Assembly (NCBI GenBank): GCA_032250585.1
Contig: JAVVFH010000038.1
Location: forward strand, 1 to 19,340
Length of the DNA: 19,340 nt
Reading direction: 5' to 3'
DNA from: JAVVFH01 sp032250585
Lineage (GTDB): Bacteria; Pseudomonadota; Gammaproteobacteria; Xanthomonadales; SZUA-36
Below, one piece after another: positions 1 to 6,700 of the stretch. The notes beneath the pieces are model-generated. The model made no database searches, was not told the origin of the DNA, and was given only the letters and a program-made list of their open reading frames with translations. Position 1 is the first letter of the stretch; every line of letters starts with the position of its first letter. Both the position numbers and the translations under genes were made by a program.

Positions 1-285
1 GAATCTTCTTCCGGTAAAAAAGCCGAGAAGGTGGCGAAGCAGCTCAAGGAAAGCATCATTGCTGCGAACGAGCTGTTCAGGATGTCCACCTTCATTCTCA
101 GCGACGAACTCAGCCTGGTGGATTGCACGCTTGGGCCGTTGCTTTGGCGATTGCCTCATTATGGTCTCCGCTTGGGTAAGCCTGGTGCTTCAGTCGAAAA
201 TTACGCGCAGCGGATTTTTTCGAGGGCTTCTTTCAAGGCCAGCCTGACGCAGGCCGAACGTGATCTCGTGCTGGCGGCGGCCTGA
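1..285 (+). CDS. sspA: Stringent starvation protein A, C-terminal part (cut by window edge)
   Basis: The frame is open from base 1 and ends with TGA at 283-285, giving the last 94 residues. The segment FILSDELSLVDCTLGPLLWRL followed by LPHYGLRLGKPGASVENY and a tail rich in FKASLTQAERD is the glutathione-S-transferase-like C-terminal helical domain of SspA. The N-terminal thioredoxin-like domain lies outside the window. SspA is an RNA-polymerase-associated protein made during starvation; in E. coli it serves stress responses and phage P1 late transcription, and it has no glutathione transferase activity. The sspB gene follows after 13 bases, as in the sspAB operon of gammaproteobacteria. The assignment is secure because motif and neighbour agree. 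The true start cannot be seen. Confidence 0.93.
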   Translation, partial: ESSSGKKAEKVAKQLKESIIAANELFRMSTFILSDELSLVDCTLGPLLWRLPHYGLRLGKPGASVENYAQRIFSRASFKASLTQAERDLVLAAA

Positions 286-298
286 GTGCCGCGGATTC

Positions 299-700
299 AT
301 GTCGGAGGAGATGACATCCAACCGACCGTACCTGATACGGGCCCTGTACGAATGGATCAGTGACAACCGGATGACTCCGCATATTTTGGTGGATGCCGGT
401 TACGAGGGTGTTGAGGTTCCGGAACACGCTATCCAGAAAGGCAAGGTCATCCTGAACATCGATGGTATCGCGGTACAGGAACTCGAACTGGGAAATGACT
501 GGCTGACCTTCAGTGCGCGTTTTTCAGGTAAGCGCCACCGCGTCGTGGTGCCCGTAGAGGCGGTTCTGGCGATTTATTCCAAGGAAAACGGACAGGGCAT
601 GATGTTCGCCTCGGATGATGAGCCCGGGCCGCCCGCCGGCCCCGACGATGAGCCGGGACCGAAACCCGGGCGTCGGCCGCATCTCAAGGTGGTCAAGTAG
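299..700 (+). CDS. sspB: ClpXP protease specificity-enhancing factor SspB
   Basis: The product is about 133 residues. It opens with RPYLIRALYEWISDNRMTPHILVDA, contains VILNIDGIAVQELELGND and FSARFSGKRHRVVVPVEAVLAIYSKENG, and ends in RRPHLKVVK. This follows E. coli SspB throughout: a folded domain that binds the ssrA degradation tag, then a flexible linker, then the short basic peptide that docks on ClpX. The linker here contains two DDEPGP repeats. SspB delivers ssrA-tagged proteins to ClpXP. I chose ATG 299; ATG 311 is possible, but its only purine-rich element (GGAGG at 304-308) is too close to it. The gene sits 13 bases after sspA and is probably co-transcribed with it. It converges on the DUF3301 gene with only 20 bases between, in which I see no terminator. 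Confidence 0.95.
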   Translation: MSEEMTSNRPYLIRALYEWISDNRMTPHILVDAGYEGVEVPEHAIQKGKVILNIDGIAVQELELGNDWLTFSARFSGKRHRVVVPVEAVLAIYSKENGQGMMFASDDEPGPPAGPDDEPGPKPGRRPHLKVVK

Positions 701-720
701 GGGGGCAGCCGCTCTGCGCC

Positions 721-1041
721 TCAGGCTTCCTGGATGAGCCTTCCCGAGGTGGTTTCGATGATGACTGTCGGGTACCTGCCGGGCAGTACCAGCACGGTTC
801 CGCCTTTTCGTAAAATGCCGTCCTTGACGAACTCGAAGCGGTATTTCAGGCCCCAGGCCCGAACCGGGGCGTCGCGTTTGAACTTTACGGCCTCGAGCAT
901 GACGGTATCGTCCATCAGCAGCAGGCCGTGATCTTTGCAGGCGGCTGAGGCGGCGTGACGGGCGGTCTCCTTGCCCTTTGACAGCCGCCACCAGCTGATC
1001 GCGGCGACACCGAACAGCACCAGAATCAGTAGTCCGGTCAT
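721..1041 (-). CDS. DUF3301 family membrane-anchored protein
   Basis: The protein has 106 residues. It starts with a single hydrophobic segment, TGLLILVLFGVAAISWW (residues 2-18), followed by a basic stretch and a small soluble domain. WWRLSKGKE, ARHAASAACKDHGLLLMDDTV and the WGLKYRFEF block identify DUF3301, a small gammaproteobacterial family without an established function. One N-terminal membrane helix and a cytoplasmic domain are predicted. Its ATG overlaps the stop of the upstream Smr-domain gene by four bases (1038-1041), which implies translational coupling and one transcript. I cannot assign a reaction. The length is normal for the family and I see no damage. Confidence 0.85.
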   Translation of the reverse strand: MTGLLILVLFGVAAISWWRLSKGKETARHAASAACKDHGLLLMDDTVMLEAVKFKRDAPVRAWGLKYRFEFVKDGILRKGGTVLVLPGRYPTVIIETTSGRLIQEA

Positions 1042-1589
1042 TTCGCGCGGCCTGCTTGTAAGCTGAGCAGCACGTCGGTCGCTCCGGTGCCTCCGTCAAC
1101 GGGGCGGCAGGACGCAAAGGCCACCACGCGCGGGTGTTTGCGTAGCAACTGGTTGGTCAGTATCTTTAGTCGAGGCAGATCCCGCGAGCGAAGGCCTTTG
1201 CCGTGAATCACCCGAATACAGCCGGCTTGCCGCTGCAGCGCGTGAGCCAGGAAATCCAGCAGCACTTGCCTGGCCGTGTCGACATTCATATGGTGTAGGT
1301 CGATGGTCGCAGCTGTACTGTACTCACCACGCCGCAGTCGTCGTAAGAGGCGCTTCTGGTAACCAGGTCTGAGGTACGACAGTTCCTCGCCGGTCTCGAG
1401 GTCCTCTGCGGCGTCCGGGCCATCGAGCAACTCGGCGAGAGCGGCGCGTTCATCCAGGGCGCGCTGTGCGGCGATTGCCGGGGTCATCTTGGGCACCGGT
1501 TCGATGCGGTTGTCGACGCGCAAGGGTTCCACGTCCGCCATGGCTTTGCGGAAGAGTTCCTCGTCGCTTGGTTTATTTGCCGATTTCAT
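1038..1589 (-). CDS. Smr-domain endonuclease family protein
   Basis: The protein has 183 residues. The N-terminal half (about 1-95) is a charged, probably extended region with ELFRKAMADVEPLRVDN and YLRPGYQKRLLRRLRRGEY, shared with gammaproteobacterial Smr proteins. The C-terminal Smr domain shows DLHHMNVDTAR, then VIHGKGLRSRDLPRLK, then the GGTGATDVLL strand. DLH and HGKG carry the acidic and histidine residues needed for nicking in this family. In E. coli, SmrB cleaves mRNA between collided ribosomes, while SmrA is described as a DNA endonuclease. The HGKGLRS...LK and GGTGA features look more SmrA-like, while the RRLRRGEYS segment before the domain recalls SmrB, so I leave the symbol blank. 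It is divergent from surE and coupled to the DUF3301 gene downstream. Confidence 0.88.
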   Translation of the reverse strand: MKSANKPSDEELFRKAMADVEPLRVDNRIEPVPKMTPAIAAQRALDERAALAELLDGPDAAEDLETGEELSYLRPGYQKRLLRRLRRGEYSTAATIDLHHMNVDTARQVLLDFLAHALQRQAGCIRVIHGKGLRSRDLPRLKILTNQLLRKHPRVVAFASCRPVDGGTGATDVLLSLQAGRAK

Positions 1590-1614
1590 TTCAGTCCGCA
1601 GGTCCAGGGCTTAC

Positions 1615-1643
1615 AATATATATTTGGCGGTTCAGCTTTCCAA
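1615..1643 (-). promoter_or_regulatory. Candidate sigma-70 promoter for the Smr/DUF3301 pair
   Basis: Read on the minus strand, TTGGAA (1643-1638, four of six matches to the -35 consensus) is followed after exactly 17 bases by TATATT (1620-1615, five of six matches to the -10). This would start transcription near 1608, about 19 bases before the Smr-domain ATG at 1589. It lies in the 97-base divergent gap with surE, which is the most AT-rich spot nearby. For the plus strand I see TACAAT at 1612-1617, but no convincing -35. Inference from sequence only. Confidence 0.45.
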
Positions 1644-1686
1644 CAACAGGATGGGCCTGCAGTCGGCGAAGGACAAGGGAATGCGC

Positions 1687-2472
1687 ATGCATTTTTTGAT
1701 AAGCAACGATGACGGACTCTTTGCCAGGGGCATCCAGGTGCTTTCCGAGCGCCTTCGCGAACTTGGCAAGGTGACTGTCGTTGCGCCTGATCGGGACCGC
1801 AGCGGCGCGAGTAATTCATTGACGCTGGAAATGCCGCTCCGTATTCGGGAAACCGGGCAACACACTTTTGTTGTTTATGGGACGCCTACCGATTGCGTGC
1901 ATGTTGCCCTGACGGGATTGCTGGACGAAGATCCGGACATGGTCGTTTCTGGTATAAATGCGGGTGCCAACCTCGGCGACGACGTGATTTATTCGGGCAC
2001 GGTGGCCGCCGCGATGGAGGGCCGGTTCCTGGGTTTGCCCGCTATCGCGGTGTCCCTGGTTTACCACGAAGCGCCGCGCCATTTCGAAACCGCGGCGGAA
2101 GCCGTTGCCAGGTTGATCGGGCAATTACAGCATGATTCACTGCCGGCCGATACCATTTTGAACATCAACGTGCCCGACCTGCCGTGGGGCGAAATAAAGG
2201 GCTTCGAGGGTACGCGCCTGGGCAATCGCCACCGTGCGGAACCCGCGATCAAGGCGGAAGATCCGCGCGGCCGTGCGGTGTATTGGATCGGGCCGGCAGG
2301 CCCGGAGCAGGATGCGGGGCCCGGCACGGATTTCGACGCGGTCCGGCGCGGTTTTGTTTCGGTGACGCCGATCCATGTGGATTTGACCCGCTACCAGGCG
2401 TTGGAACAGGTATCGGGTTGGCTCTCCGAAATTGCACTCGGCAAAGCGCCTGTTCGGGATCGCACAGCATGA
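1687..2472 (+). CDS. surE: 5'/3'-nucleotidase SurE
   Basis: The product is 261 residues. SurE is a metal-dependent phosphatase of nucleoside monophosphates that also acts on short polyphosphate in some bacteria. The N-terminus LISNDDG carries the paired aspartates of the metal site. It is followed by VVAPDRDRSGASNSLTLE, GTPTDCVHVAL, VSGINAGANLGDDVIYSGT and AAAMEGRFLG, then ILNINVPDLPW, DPRGRAVYWIGP and GPGTDFDAV, all in the family order. I chose ATG 1687, six bases after AAGGGA (1675-1680) and in register with the usual M-x-I/F-L-x-SNDDG start. ATG 1681, with GAAGGA seven bases upstream, is nearly as good. The last four bases overlap the pcm start (ATGA), so the two are translationally coupled. 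This is the first gene of the surE-to-rpoS series. Confidence 0.96.
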   Translation: MHFLISNDDGLFARGIQVLSERLRELGKVTVVAPDRDRSGASNSLTLEMPLRIRETGQHTFVVYGTPTDCVHVALTGLLDEDPDMVVSGINAGANLGDDVIYSGTVAAAMEGRFLGLPAIAVSLVYHEAPRHFETAAEAVARLIGQLQHDSLPADTILNINVPDLPWGEIKGFEGTRLGNRHRAEPAIKAEDPRGRAVYWIGPAGPEQDAGPGTDFDAVRRGFVSVTPIHVDLTRYQALEQVSGWLSEIALGKAPVRDRTA

Positions 2473-3146
2473 TTCATCATCGGAACCTGAAATCCGTTCC
2501 GCGCGGGATCGGAATGACATCCCAGGGTACCCGGGACCGCCTGGTCAAGCGGTTGCGTGATAACGGAATCACCGATGAACGGGTATTGCGAGCGATCGCG
2601 ACCACGCCGCGTCATGAGTTCGTTGATGAAGCCCTGTCGAGCCGGGCTTACGAAGATACGGCACTGCCGATCGGCCAGGGACAGACGATCTCCCAGCCCT
2701 GGGTGGTCGCCCGCATGACCGAAGCCATCCTGGATAACGGCAAGCCGGAAAAAGTACTGGAAGTGGGGACTGGCTCGGGTTACCAGGCAGCCATATTGGC
2801 TTGCCTGGTATCGCAGGTATTCACGGTCGAACGCATTGAAGAACTCCTGAAACAGGCGCGCCGGCGTTTCCACAAACTGGGGCTTCACAACATCTACACC
2901 CGCTACGCCGACGGGCATCTCGGTTGGCCAAGCCAGGCACCCTTCGACGGCATCGTGGTGACGGCTGCCGCAACCGGAATTCCGGAGGAACTGCTCGAGC
3001 AACTGCGCCTCGGGGGGGTGCTCGTCGCGCCCGTGGAAAAGCGTGGCCTGCAACGGCTCCTGGCCATCCGCCGGACAGAGGACGGCTACGAAGAGCAGGA
3101 TCTTGGCGGCGTGATTTTCGTGCCAATGCTTAGTGGCCTGTCCTGA
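2469..3146 (+). CDS. pcm: Protein-L-isoaspartate O-methyltransferase
   Basis: Pcm transfers a methyl group from S-adenosylmethionine to L-isoaspartyl residues and so starts repair of age-damaged proteins, which suits its place beside surE and rpoS. The 225-residue frame shows RHEFVDEALSSRAYEDTALPIGQ, the substrate-loop motif GQTISQPWVVARM, the SAM-binding glycine loop VLEVGTGSGYQAAIL, VFTVERIEELL, DGIVVTAAA and the terminal GGVIFVPML. The chosen ATG at 2469 overlaps the surE stop. An internal ATG at 2514 begins MTSQGTRDRLV, which matches the start of Pseudomonas Pcm, so translation could begin there with a product of 210 residues. A run of seven G lies at 3012-3018, but the frame is intact. 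The next gene starts 34 bases downstream. Confidence 0.95.
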   Translation: MIHHRNLKSVPRGIGMTSQGTRDRLVKRLRDNGITDERVLRAIATTPRHEFVDEALSSRAYEDTALPIGQGQTISQPWVVARMTEAILDNGKPEKVLEVGTGSGYQAAILACLVSQVFTVERIEELLKQARRRFHKLGLHNIYTRYADGHLGWPSQAPFDGIVVTAAATGIPEELLEQLRLGGVLVAPVEKRGLQRLLAIRRTEDGYEEQDLGGVIFVPMLSGLS

Positions 3147-3180
3147 CGCGCAGTGTGGAAAACGTTTTGAGTGGCCAGGC

Positions 3181-3798
3181 ATGACTCCTCGTCCGGAACC
3201 AGAGAGCAATGCCTGGCAACGGCTTTACGATCGCGTTCTGCGCTGGTCGGCCCACCCTAAGGCGCCAGCTATCATGGCCGGGCTGAGTTTCGCGGAGTCG
3301 AGTTTCTTCCCGGTGCCGCCGGATGTGATGCTGGCGCCAATGTGCCTGGCGCGGCCCCGTGCCGCATGGCGGCTGGCAGCGCTGTGTACCGTCAGTTCTG
3401 TGGCCGGCGGGTTGCTCGGGTACCTGATCGGGCGCCTCGCTTTCGAGTGGATTGAGCCCTGGTTGATGGCCTCCTCTTATGCGGAAGTATTCCTGGCCGC
3501 GGTCGAGGCCTTCAGGCATTGGGGCGTGTTTTATATTCTGCTCGCGGGCTTCACGCCGATACCCTACAAGGTTTTTACGATCGGGGCGGGCGTGGTCGGC
3601 ATGCCGGTGATCCCTTTTCTGGTTGGCTCGACGGTAGGCCGTGGAGCCCGATTTTTCCTGGTCGCCGGGCTGATTCGGGTGCTTGGTGAGCGGGCTGCGG
3701 CCCGGCTGCGGCTGTGGGTGGACACCCTTGGCTGGACCGTATTGGCCCTGGCGGTCCTTGGGTTCGTCGCATGGGCCTTAGCGGATCATGGGCCATGA
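3181..3798 (+). CDS. YqaA/VTT (DedA-like) family membrane protein
   Basis: The 205-residue protein is strongly hydrophobic. It has the two re-entrant-type motifs of the VTT/DedA-like group: FAESSFFPVPPDVMLAPM near residues 39-56 and LAGFTPIPYKVFTIGAGVVG near the middle. VGRGARFFLVAGLIR and a last membrane segment follow. I estimate five or six hydrophobic segments. Related VTT proteins are implicated in lipid-carrier or phospholipid movement across membranes; the substrate of this YqaA-like branch is not established. The gene lies between pcm and nlpD and its stop overlaps the nlpD start by four bases (3795-3798), so it belongs to the same transcript. The E. coli locus lacks it. I chose ATG 3181; a start at 3133 would overlap pcm and adds non-membrane residues unlike the family. 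Confidence 0.85.
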   Translation: MTPRPEPESNAWQRLYDRVLRWSAHPKAPAIMAGLSFAESSFFPVPPDVMLAPMCLARPRAAWRLAALCTVSSVAGGLLGYLIGRLAFEWIEPWLMASSYAEVFLAAVEAFRHWGVFYILLAGFTPIPYKVFTIGAGVVGMPVIPFLVGSTVGRGARFFLVAGLIRVLGERAAARLRLWVDTLGWTVLALAVLGFVAWALADHGP

Positions 3799-4667
3799 TC
3801 CGCGGCGGGTTGACACTGATGATGACGCTCGGCTGGGTCCTGGCAGCCTGTTCCCATGTCCCGGCGCCGGTTGAAGAGCGTGATCCCCGGCAGTTTACGC
3901 GGCACCTCACAGCGGATGGTCATTACGCGGTGAGACCGGGCGATACGCTGCATGCGATCGCTTTCGGCTTTGGTCTGGACTGGCGGGATTTGGCCGCGTG
4001 GAACGGTATTCGTTCTCCGTACCTGATTTACCCGGAACAGGAAATTCGCCTGTCGCCGCCAAAGGTGGTCACCCGGCCGGCGCCGTCCCGGGCCGCCCGC
4101 ACACGACCTTTGGATGATCGCCCGGCGAGGGAATCGTCGATCACGGCCCAGTCGGAAGTGAGTGAATCGACGCAGAAGGATGTTGCCGGTACCCAGCCCG
4201 CGCTTACGAAAGAACCACCGTCTTCGACGCCCGTCAATACGCCCGTCGTGCCGGTACCGGACACGGCTTCCAGTGTTTCCCGGCCGATGGTCGACCCGAC
4301 GAGTTGGTTATGGCCGACCGACGGGCGCATCATCAGCACGTTCAGCGCGAATGACAGCATGCGCAAGGGGCTCGATATCGGCGGCCGGGAAGGTCAGCCT
4401 GTGCGCGCGACGGCGGCCGGGAGAGTCGTTTACAGCGGAAGTGGGTTGATCGGTTTTGGGGAATTGATCATCATCAAGCACAGCGAGTCGATGCTCAGCG
4501 CCTATGCGCACAACCGCAAGCGCCTGGTCTCGGAGGGACAGGAAATTGCGGCCGGCCAACTGATCGCGGAAATGGGTCGTAATGACCGCAACCAACAAAT
4601 CCTGCACTTTGAGATCCGGCGTAATGGTGTGCCCGAGGATCCGCTGAAGTATTTGCCGGGCCGCTGA
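3795..4667 (+). CDS. nlpD: Outer-membrane lipoprotein NlpD, amidase activator (LysM + degenerate LytM/M23)
   Basis: The 290-residue protein begins with a lipoprotein signal ending in VLAAC, with the lipidated cysteine at residue 19. A LysM peptidoglycan-binding domain spans about 43-87 (HYAVRPGDTLHAIAFGFGL to YPEQEIRL). A Ser/Thr/Pro-rich linker follows, then an M23/LytM domain from about 171 to the end (WLWPTDGRIISTFSA, KGLDIGGREGQPVRA, ILHFEIRRNG). The first zinc histidine of active M23 enzymes is replaced by Lys191 before Asp194, while the late histidine of HFEIR remains. This is the known degenerate state of NlpD, which activates the amidase AmiC rather than cutting the wall itself. ATG 3795 overlaps the stop of the membrane gene; ATG 3771 is less likely. 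Like E. coli nlpD, the gene lies directly before rpoS and may contain rpoS promoters, though I could not identify one by eye. Confidence 0.94.
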   Translation: MIRGGLTLMMTLGWVLAACSHVPAPVEERDPRQFTRHLTADGHYAVRPGDTLHAIAFGFGLDWRDLAAWNGIRSPYLIYPEQEIRLSPPKVVTRPAPSRAARTRPLDDRPARESSITAQSEVSESTQKDVAGTQPALTKEPPSSTPVNTPVVPVPDTASSVSRPMVDPTSWLWPTDGRIISTFSANDSMRKGLDIGGREGQPVRATAAGRVVYSGSGLIGFGELIIIKHSESMLSAYAHNRKRLVSEGQEIAAGQLIAEMGRNDRNQQILHFEIRRNGVPEDPLKYLPGR

Positions 4668-4681
4668 CCGCATCCGTTGCG

Positions 4682-4700
4682 CTGGCTTCAACGAAGCCGG
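4682..4700 (+). other. Short hairpin in the nlpD-rpoS gap
   Basis: CTGGCTTC (4682-4689) and GAAGCCGG (4693-4700) form an eight-pair stem, including one T-G pair, around the loop AAC, 15 bases after the nlpD stop. No T run follows, so it does not look like an intrinsic terminator. It could slow or protect the read-through transcript into rpoS, or be incidental. The remainder of the 185-base gap has no open frame I can support and no clear promoter; the TATGCT at 4737-4742 lacks a matching -35. Confidence 0.35.
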
Positions 4701-4821
4701 GTTCGGAGTCGAAGCGGGGAGACATCTGACTCGGGATATGCTAGCTTTTCAGTCCATCCCGCCAATGTCTGTCTCGAACGGGGACGGCCGGGTCTGGATA
4801 TGCAGGCGGGTGGGCCGGTTG

Positions 4822-4847
4822 TCCTTTCTCAGCAGCAGCGAAGGAGG
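4822..4847 (+). promoter_or_regulatory. rpoS ribosome-binding site with a possible masking hairpin
   Basis: AAGGAGG at 4841-4847, five bases before the rpoS ATG, is a near-perfect Shine-Dalgarno site. Fifteen bases upstream of it, TCCTT (4822-4826) is the exact complement of AAGGA (4841-4845). C4828 can also pair with G4840 if T4827 is bulged out. The resulting loop is about 11 bases (TCAGCAGCAGC). Masking of the ribosome site by an upstream leader strand is the known mode of rpoS control in E. coli, although that leader is much longer. The pairing is seen in the sequence; its regulatory role is inference. Confidence 0.4.
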
Positions 4848-4852
4848 GGGGA

Positions 4853-5791
4853 ATGCAGGATGCCCAGCGCGGACAAGACACGGTGCCGCCCCGAACCGGG
4901 ACCGACGTGCTTGCCGGAACGAAGACCGCCGTGGCCAGGGCGAGATGCGCCAACGGCACCCGCAGCCATGATGTCGCGCGAATCTACCTTGCCGAAATCG
5001 GCCGCTCACGCCTGCTCACCGCCGACGAGGAAATTTCACTCGCGCGGGCCGCCCGGCAAGGTTGCATGACCAGTCGCACGCGCATGATCGAGTCGAATCT
5101 GCGCCTGGTCGTCAACGTGGCGCGCGGCTACACGAATCGCGGCCTGCCTTTGCTGGACCTCGTCGAGGAAGGTAATCTTGGCTTGATCCGGGCCGTAGAA
5201 AAATTCGATCCGGACCGCAGGTGTCGGTTTTCAACTTACGCGGTCTGGTGGATTCGTCAGTCCGTTGAACGCGCGATCATGAACCAGTGCCGCACGGTGC
5301 GCCTGCCAATCCACGTAATCCGGGAATTGACGGCTTATCTTCGTGCTGCCCGGTTGCTCGAACAGAAACTGCAGCGGCGGCCCACTGCCGACGAGATCGC
5401 GGAGATGCTTCAAGTGTCGGCTGCTGATGTGGAGCGGCTTTTCGGCGTGGGCGAACCGTCCATGGTTCAAGAATCTGTCGATGACGGTACCAGAAGAATG
5501 CACCTCGACGGCATAGCAGATGTACGCTCAGCCGATCCGGAAGCCGAGTGTGCGGGTGCCGCCGCCGGACAGGTGCTGGAGAGATGGTTGAACCAGCTTT
5601 CCCATCAGCAGCGTGAAGTCGTCGAATACCGCTTTGGACTGCGTGGCCATGGACGGCGGACGCTCCAGGAGGTCGGAAAGCTTTTGGGTGTGACCCGCGA
5701 GCGCGTGCGACAGATTCAATTGACGGCCCTGTCGCGATTGCGTGAAATTTCCAGGGACGAAGGTTATCGCGAGTTGCCTTTTATGGATTGA
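4853..5791 (+). CDS. rpoS: RNA polymerase sigma factor RpoS
   Basis: The 312-residue protein is a group 2 sigma-70 factor. Region 1.2 appears in VARIYLAEIGRSRLLTADEE. Region 2 runs from MIESNLRLVVNVARGYTNRG through LLDLVEEGNLGLIRAVEKFD to RFSTYAVWWIRQSVERAIMN. Region 3 follows, and region 4 ends with the helix-turn-helix LGVTRERVRQIQLTALSRLREI. Position after nlpD and the sequence of region 2 identify RpoS rather than RpoD or RpoH; E. coli RpoS is 330 residues, so this N-terminus is somewhat shorter. The residue matching E. coli Lys173, which contacts the adaptor RssB for ClpXP degradation, is Arg157 here (IHVIREL). The start at ATG 4853 is fixed by AAGGAGG at 4841-4847. RpoS would direct the general stress and stationary-phase regulon. 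Confidence 0.95.
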   Translation: MQDAQRGQDTVPPRTGTDVLAGTKTAVARARCANGTRSHDVARIYLAEIGRSRLLTADEEISLARAARQGCMTSRTRMIESNLRLVVNVARGYTNRGLPLLDLVEEGNLGLIRAVEKFDPDRRCRFSTYAVWWIRQSVERAIMNQCRTVRLPIHVIRELTAYLRAARLLEQKLQRRPTADEIAEMLQVSAADVERLFGVGEPSMVQESVDDGTRRMHLDGIADVRSADPEAECAGAAAGQVLERWLNQLSHQQREVVEYRFGLRGHGRRTLQEVGKLLGVTRERVRQIQLTALSRLREISRDEGYRELPFMD

Positions 5792-5797
5792 TTAACC

Positions 5798-5820
5798 CCG
5801 GCATCGTACAAGTATGCCGG
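5798..5820 (+). terminator. Hairpin after rpoS, weak terminator candidate
   Basis: CCGGCAT (5798-5804) and ATGCCGG (5814-5820) form a perfect seven-pair stem with a nine-base loop, seven bases after the rpoS stop and between convergent genes. The following bases (CTCTGTATAAAA) are not a T run, and neither is the other side, so it is not a classical intrinsic terminator. It may mark the 3' end of the transcript by stabilising it against exonucleases. The rest of the 137-base convergent gap up to 5928 holds nothing I recognise. Confidence 0.35.
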
Positions 5821-5928
5821 CTCTGTATAAAACCCGTTGGATCAACTCACAGCCACATAGAGGCGGGCAGGTCCTGGTTGCCGTTTCCGGGAAGCTGCCG
5901 CAGGGTCATTTCGACGACTCGCTTTCGA

Positions 5929-6297
5929 TCACTGTAAAAGCACGGCTACCACGTTTCGCAATTCTGAAACAAGCACATTGAAGGTTCGGCAGGCCGCGGG
6001 CGTGTTCATCACTTCAATGCCTATGCCCCGGTTGTGAAAACACATCATCAACTCGGGTGGCGGAAAAACCTGTTTGTCGCCGGTCCCCAACAGGACGACT
6101 TCAGGCTGAAGCTCGAAAACAGGAGTCAGTGTGGTGTCGTTGAGTTCGTTGGTGCTTTTGACCGCCCAGTCGGTGATCAACGTGTCGGCTGATACGATCA
6201 ACGGCCCGGTATGAGTTTCCTCCAGGATGCGAATTCCTGCAGAAGAAACGGAGCGAATGTAGTGGTGGTCACCGGGTCTTTCGAGCGATAAATCCAT
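5929..6297 (-). CDS. Mth938-like domain (DUF498/NDUFAF3-type) protein
   Basis: The protein has 122 residues. The family signature is the central stretch QPEVVLLGTGDKQVFPPPELM followed by NRGIGIEVMNTPAACRTFNVLVSE, preceded by GPLIVSADTLITDW. This is the Mth938-like fold, represented by Xcc1710-type proteins in bacteria and by the complex I assembly factor NDUFAF3 in mitochondria. No catalytic residues are known and the bacterial role is unsettled. The length is normal. It lies 28 bases downstream of yhbY on the same strand, so the two are probably one transcript, and it converges with rpoS. I am confident of the family but do not assign a function. Confidence 0.87.
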   Translation of the reverse strand: MDLSLERPGDHHYIRSVSSAGIRILEETHTGPLIVSADTLITDWAVKSTNELNDTTLTPVFELQPEVVLLGTGDKQVFPPPELMMCFHNRGIGIEVMNTPAACRTFNVLVSELRNVVAVLLQ

Positions 6298-6325
6298 GCT
6301 GCCTCCCTGTGTTTCGACGCAACCC

Positions 6326-6634
6326 TTAAACCTTCTGCGAATTGTCCGGAAGCGCGATCACGGGTTTTTTGGGATTCCGGCGGAAAAAACAGGCGACCTG
6401 CCCGATCACCTGTACGGGTTCGGTCGAGCAAGCCTTCGAGATTTCTTTGATCCACCGGCCGCGCGTTTCCCGGTTGCCCCGCAGTTTGATTTTGATAAGT
6501 TCGTGGTGTTCCAGGGCTGATTCGATTTCGGCCATGACGTTTTCACTCAAGCCTTTGTCGGCCACCATGACAACAGGCTGAAGGTGGTGGGTCAAGCCGC
6601 GGAGGTAACGATTCTGGCGGGATGTGAGTGTCAT
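6326..6634 (-). CDS. yhbY: Ribosome assembly RNA-binding protein YhbY
   Basis: The 102-residue protein is a single CRS1-YhbY domain. It shows LTSRQNRYLRGLTHHLQPVVM, VADKGLSENVMAEIESALEHH, LIKIKLRGNRETR and the C-terminal VQVIGQVACFFRRNPKKPVI, in which GQ-x-x-x-F/L-x-R carries the conserved loop. YhbY binds pre-50S ribosomal particles and is thought to help their assembly. The gene is divergent from rlmE with 66 bases between the two starts, the arrangement known from E. coli, and both products act on the large ribosomal subunit. It leads a two-gene minus-strand unit with the Mth938-like gene. A TATCAT at 6678-6683 in the divergent gap could be a -10 for rlmE, but I find no matching -35. Confidence 0.94.
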   Translation of the reverse strand: MTLTSRQNRYLRGLTHHLQPVVMVADKGLSENVMAEIESALEHHELIKIKLRGNRETRGRWIKEISKACSTEPVQVIGQVACFFRRNPKKPVIALPDNSQKV

Positions 6635-6700
6635 CCGAGGGTTCCTGCTATGGCAAACTGTTCGTGGCGGTGGATTCTATCATGAGCTCTGGAGGCCGCG

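Noticed and set aside
600..680. GC-rich repeat in the sspB tail as a hairpin or insertion
   Set aside because: It encodes two DDEPGP units in the flexible SspB linker; length variation there is normal.
2391..3209. Minus-strand open frame of 272 codons
   Set aside because: It is antisense to pcm with every Pcm motif intact on the other strand; treated as a shadow frame.
4365..4376. Loss of the zinc histidine in NlpD as a sign of decay
   Set aside because: Degenerate LytM residues are normal for NlpD, which activates an amidase and is not itself a peptidase.
4668..4852. Promoter for rpoS in the nlpD-rpoS gap
   Set aside because: TATGCT at 4737 is a possible -10, but the -35 region is GC-rich without a match, so I did not call it.
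5821..5928. Possible small RNA or tRNA after rpoS
   Set aside because: I looked for acceptor and T-arm sequences and for a second strong hairpin and found none that fit.
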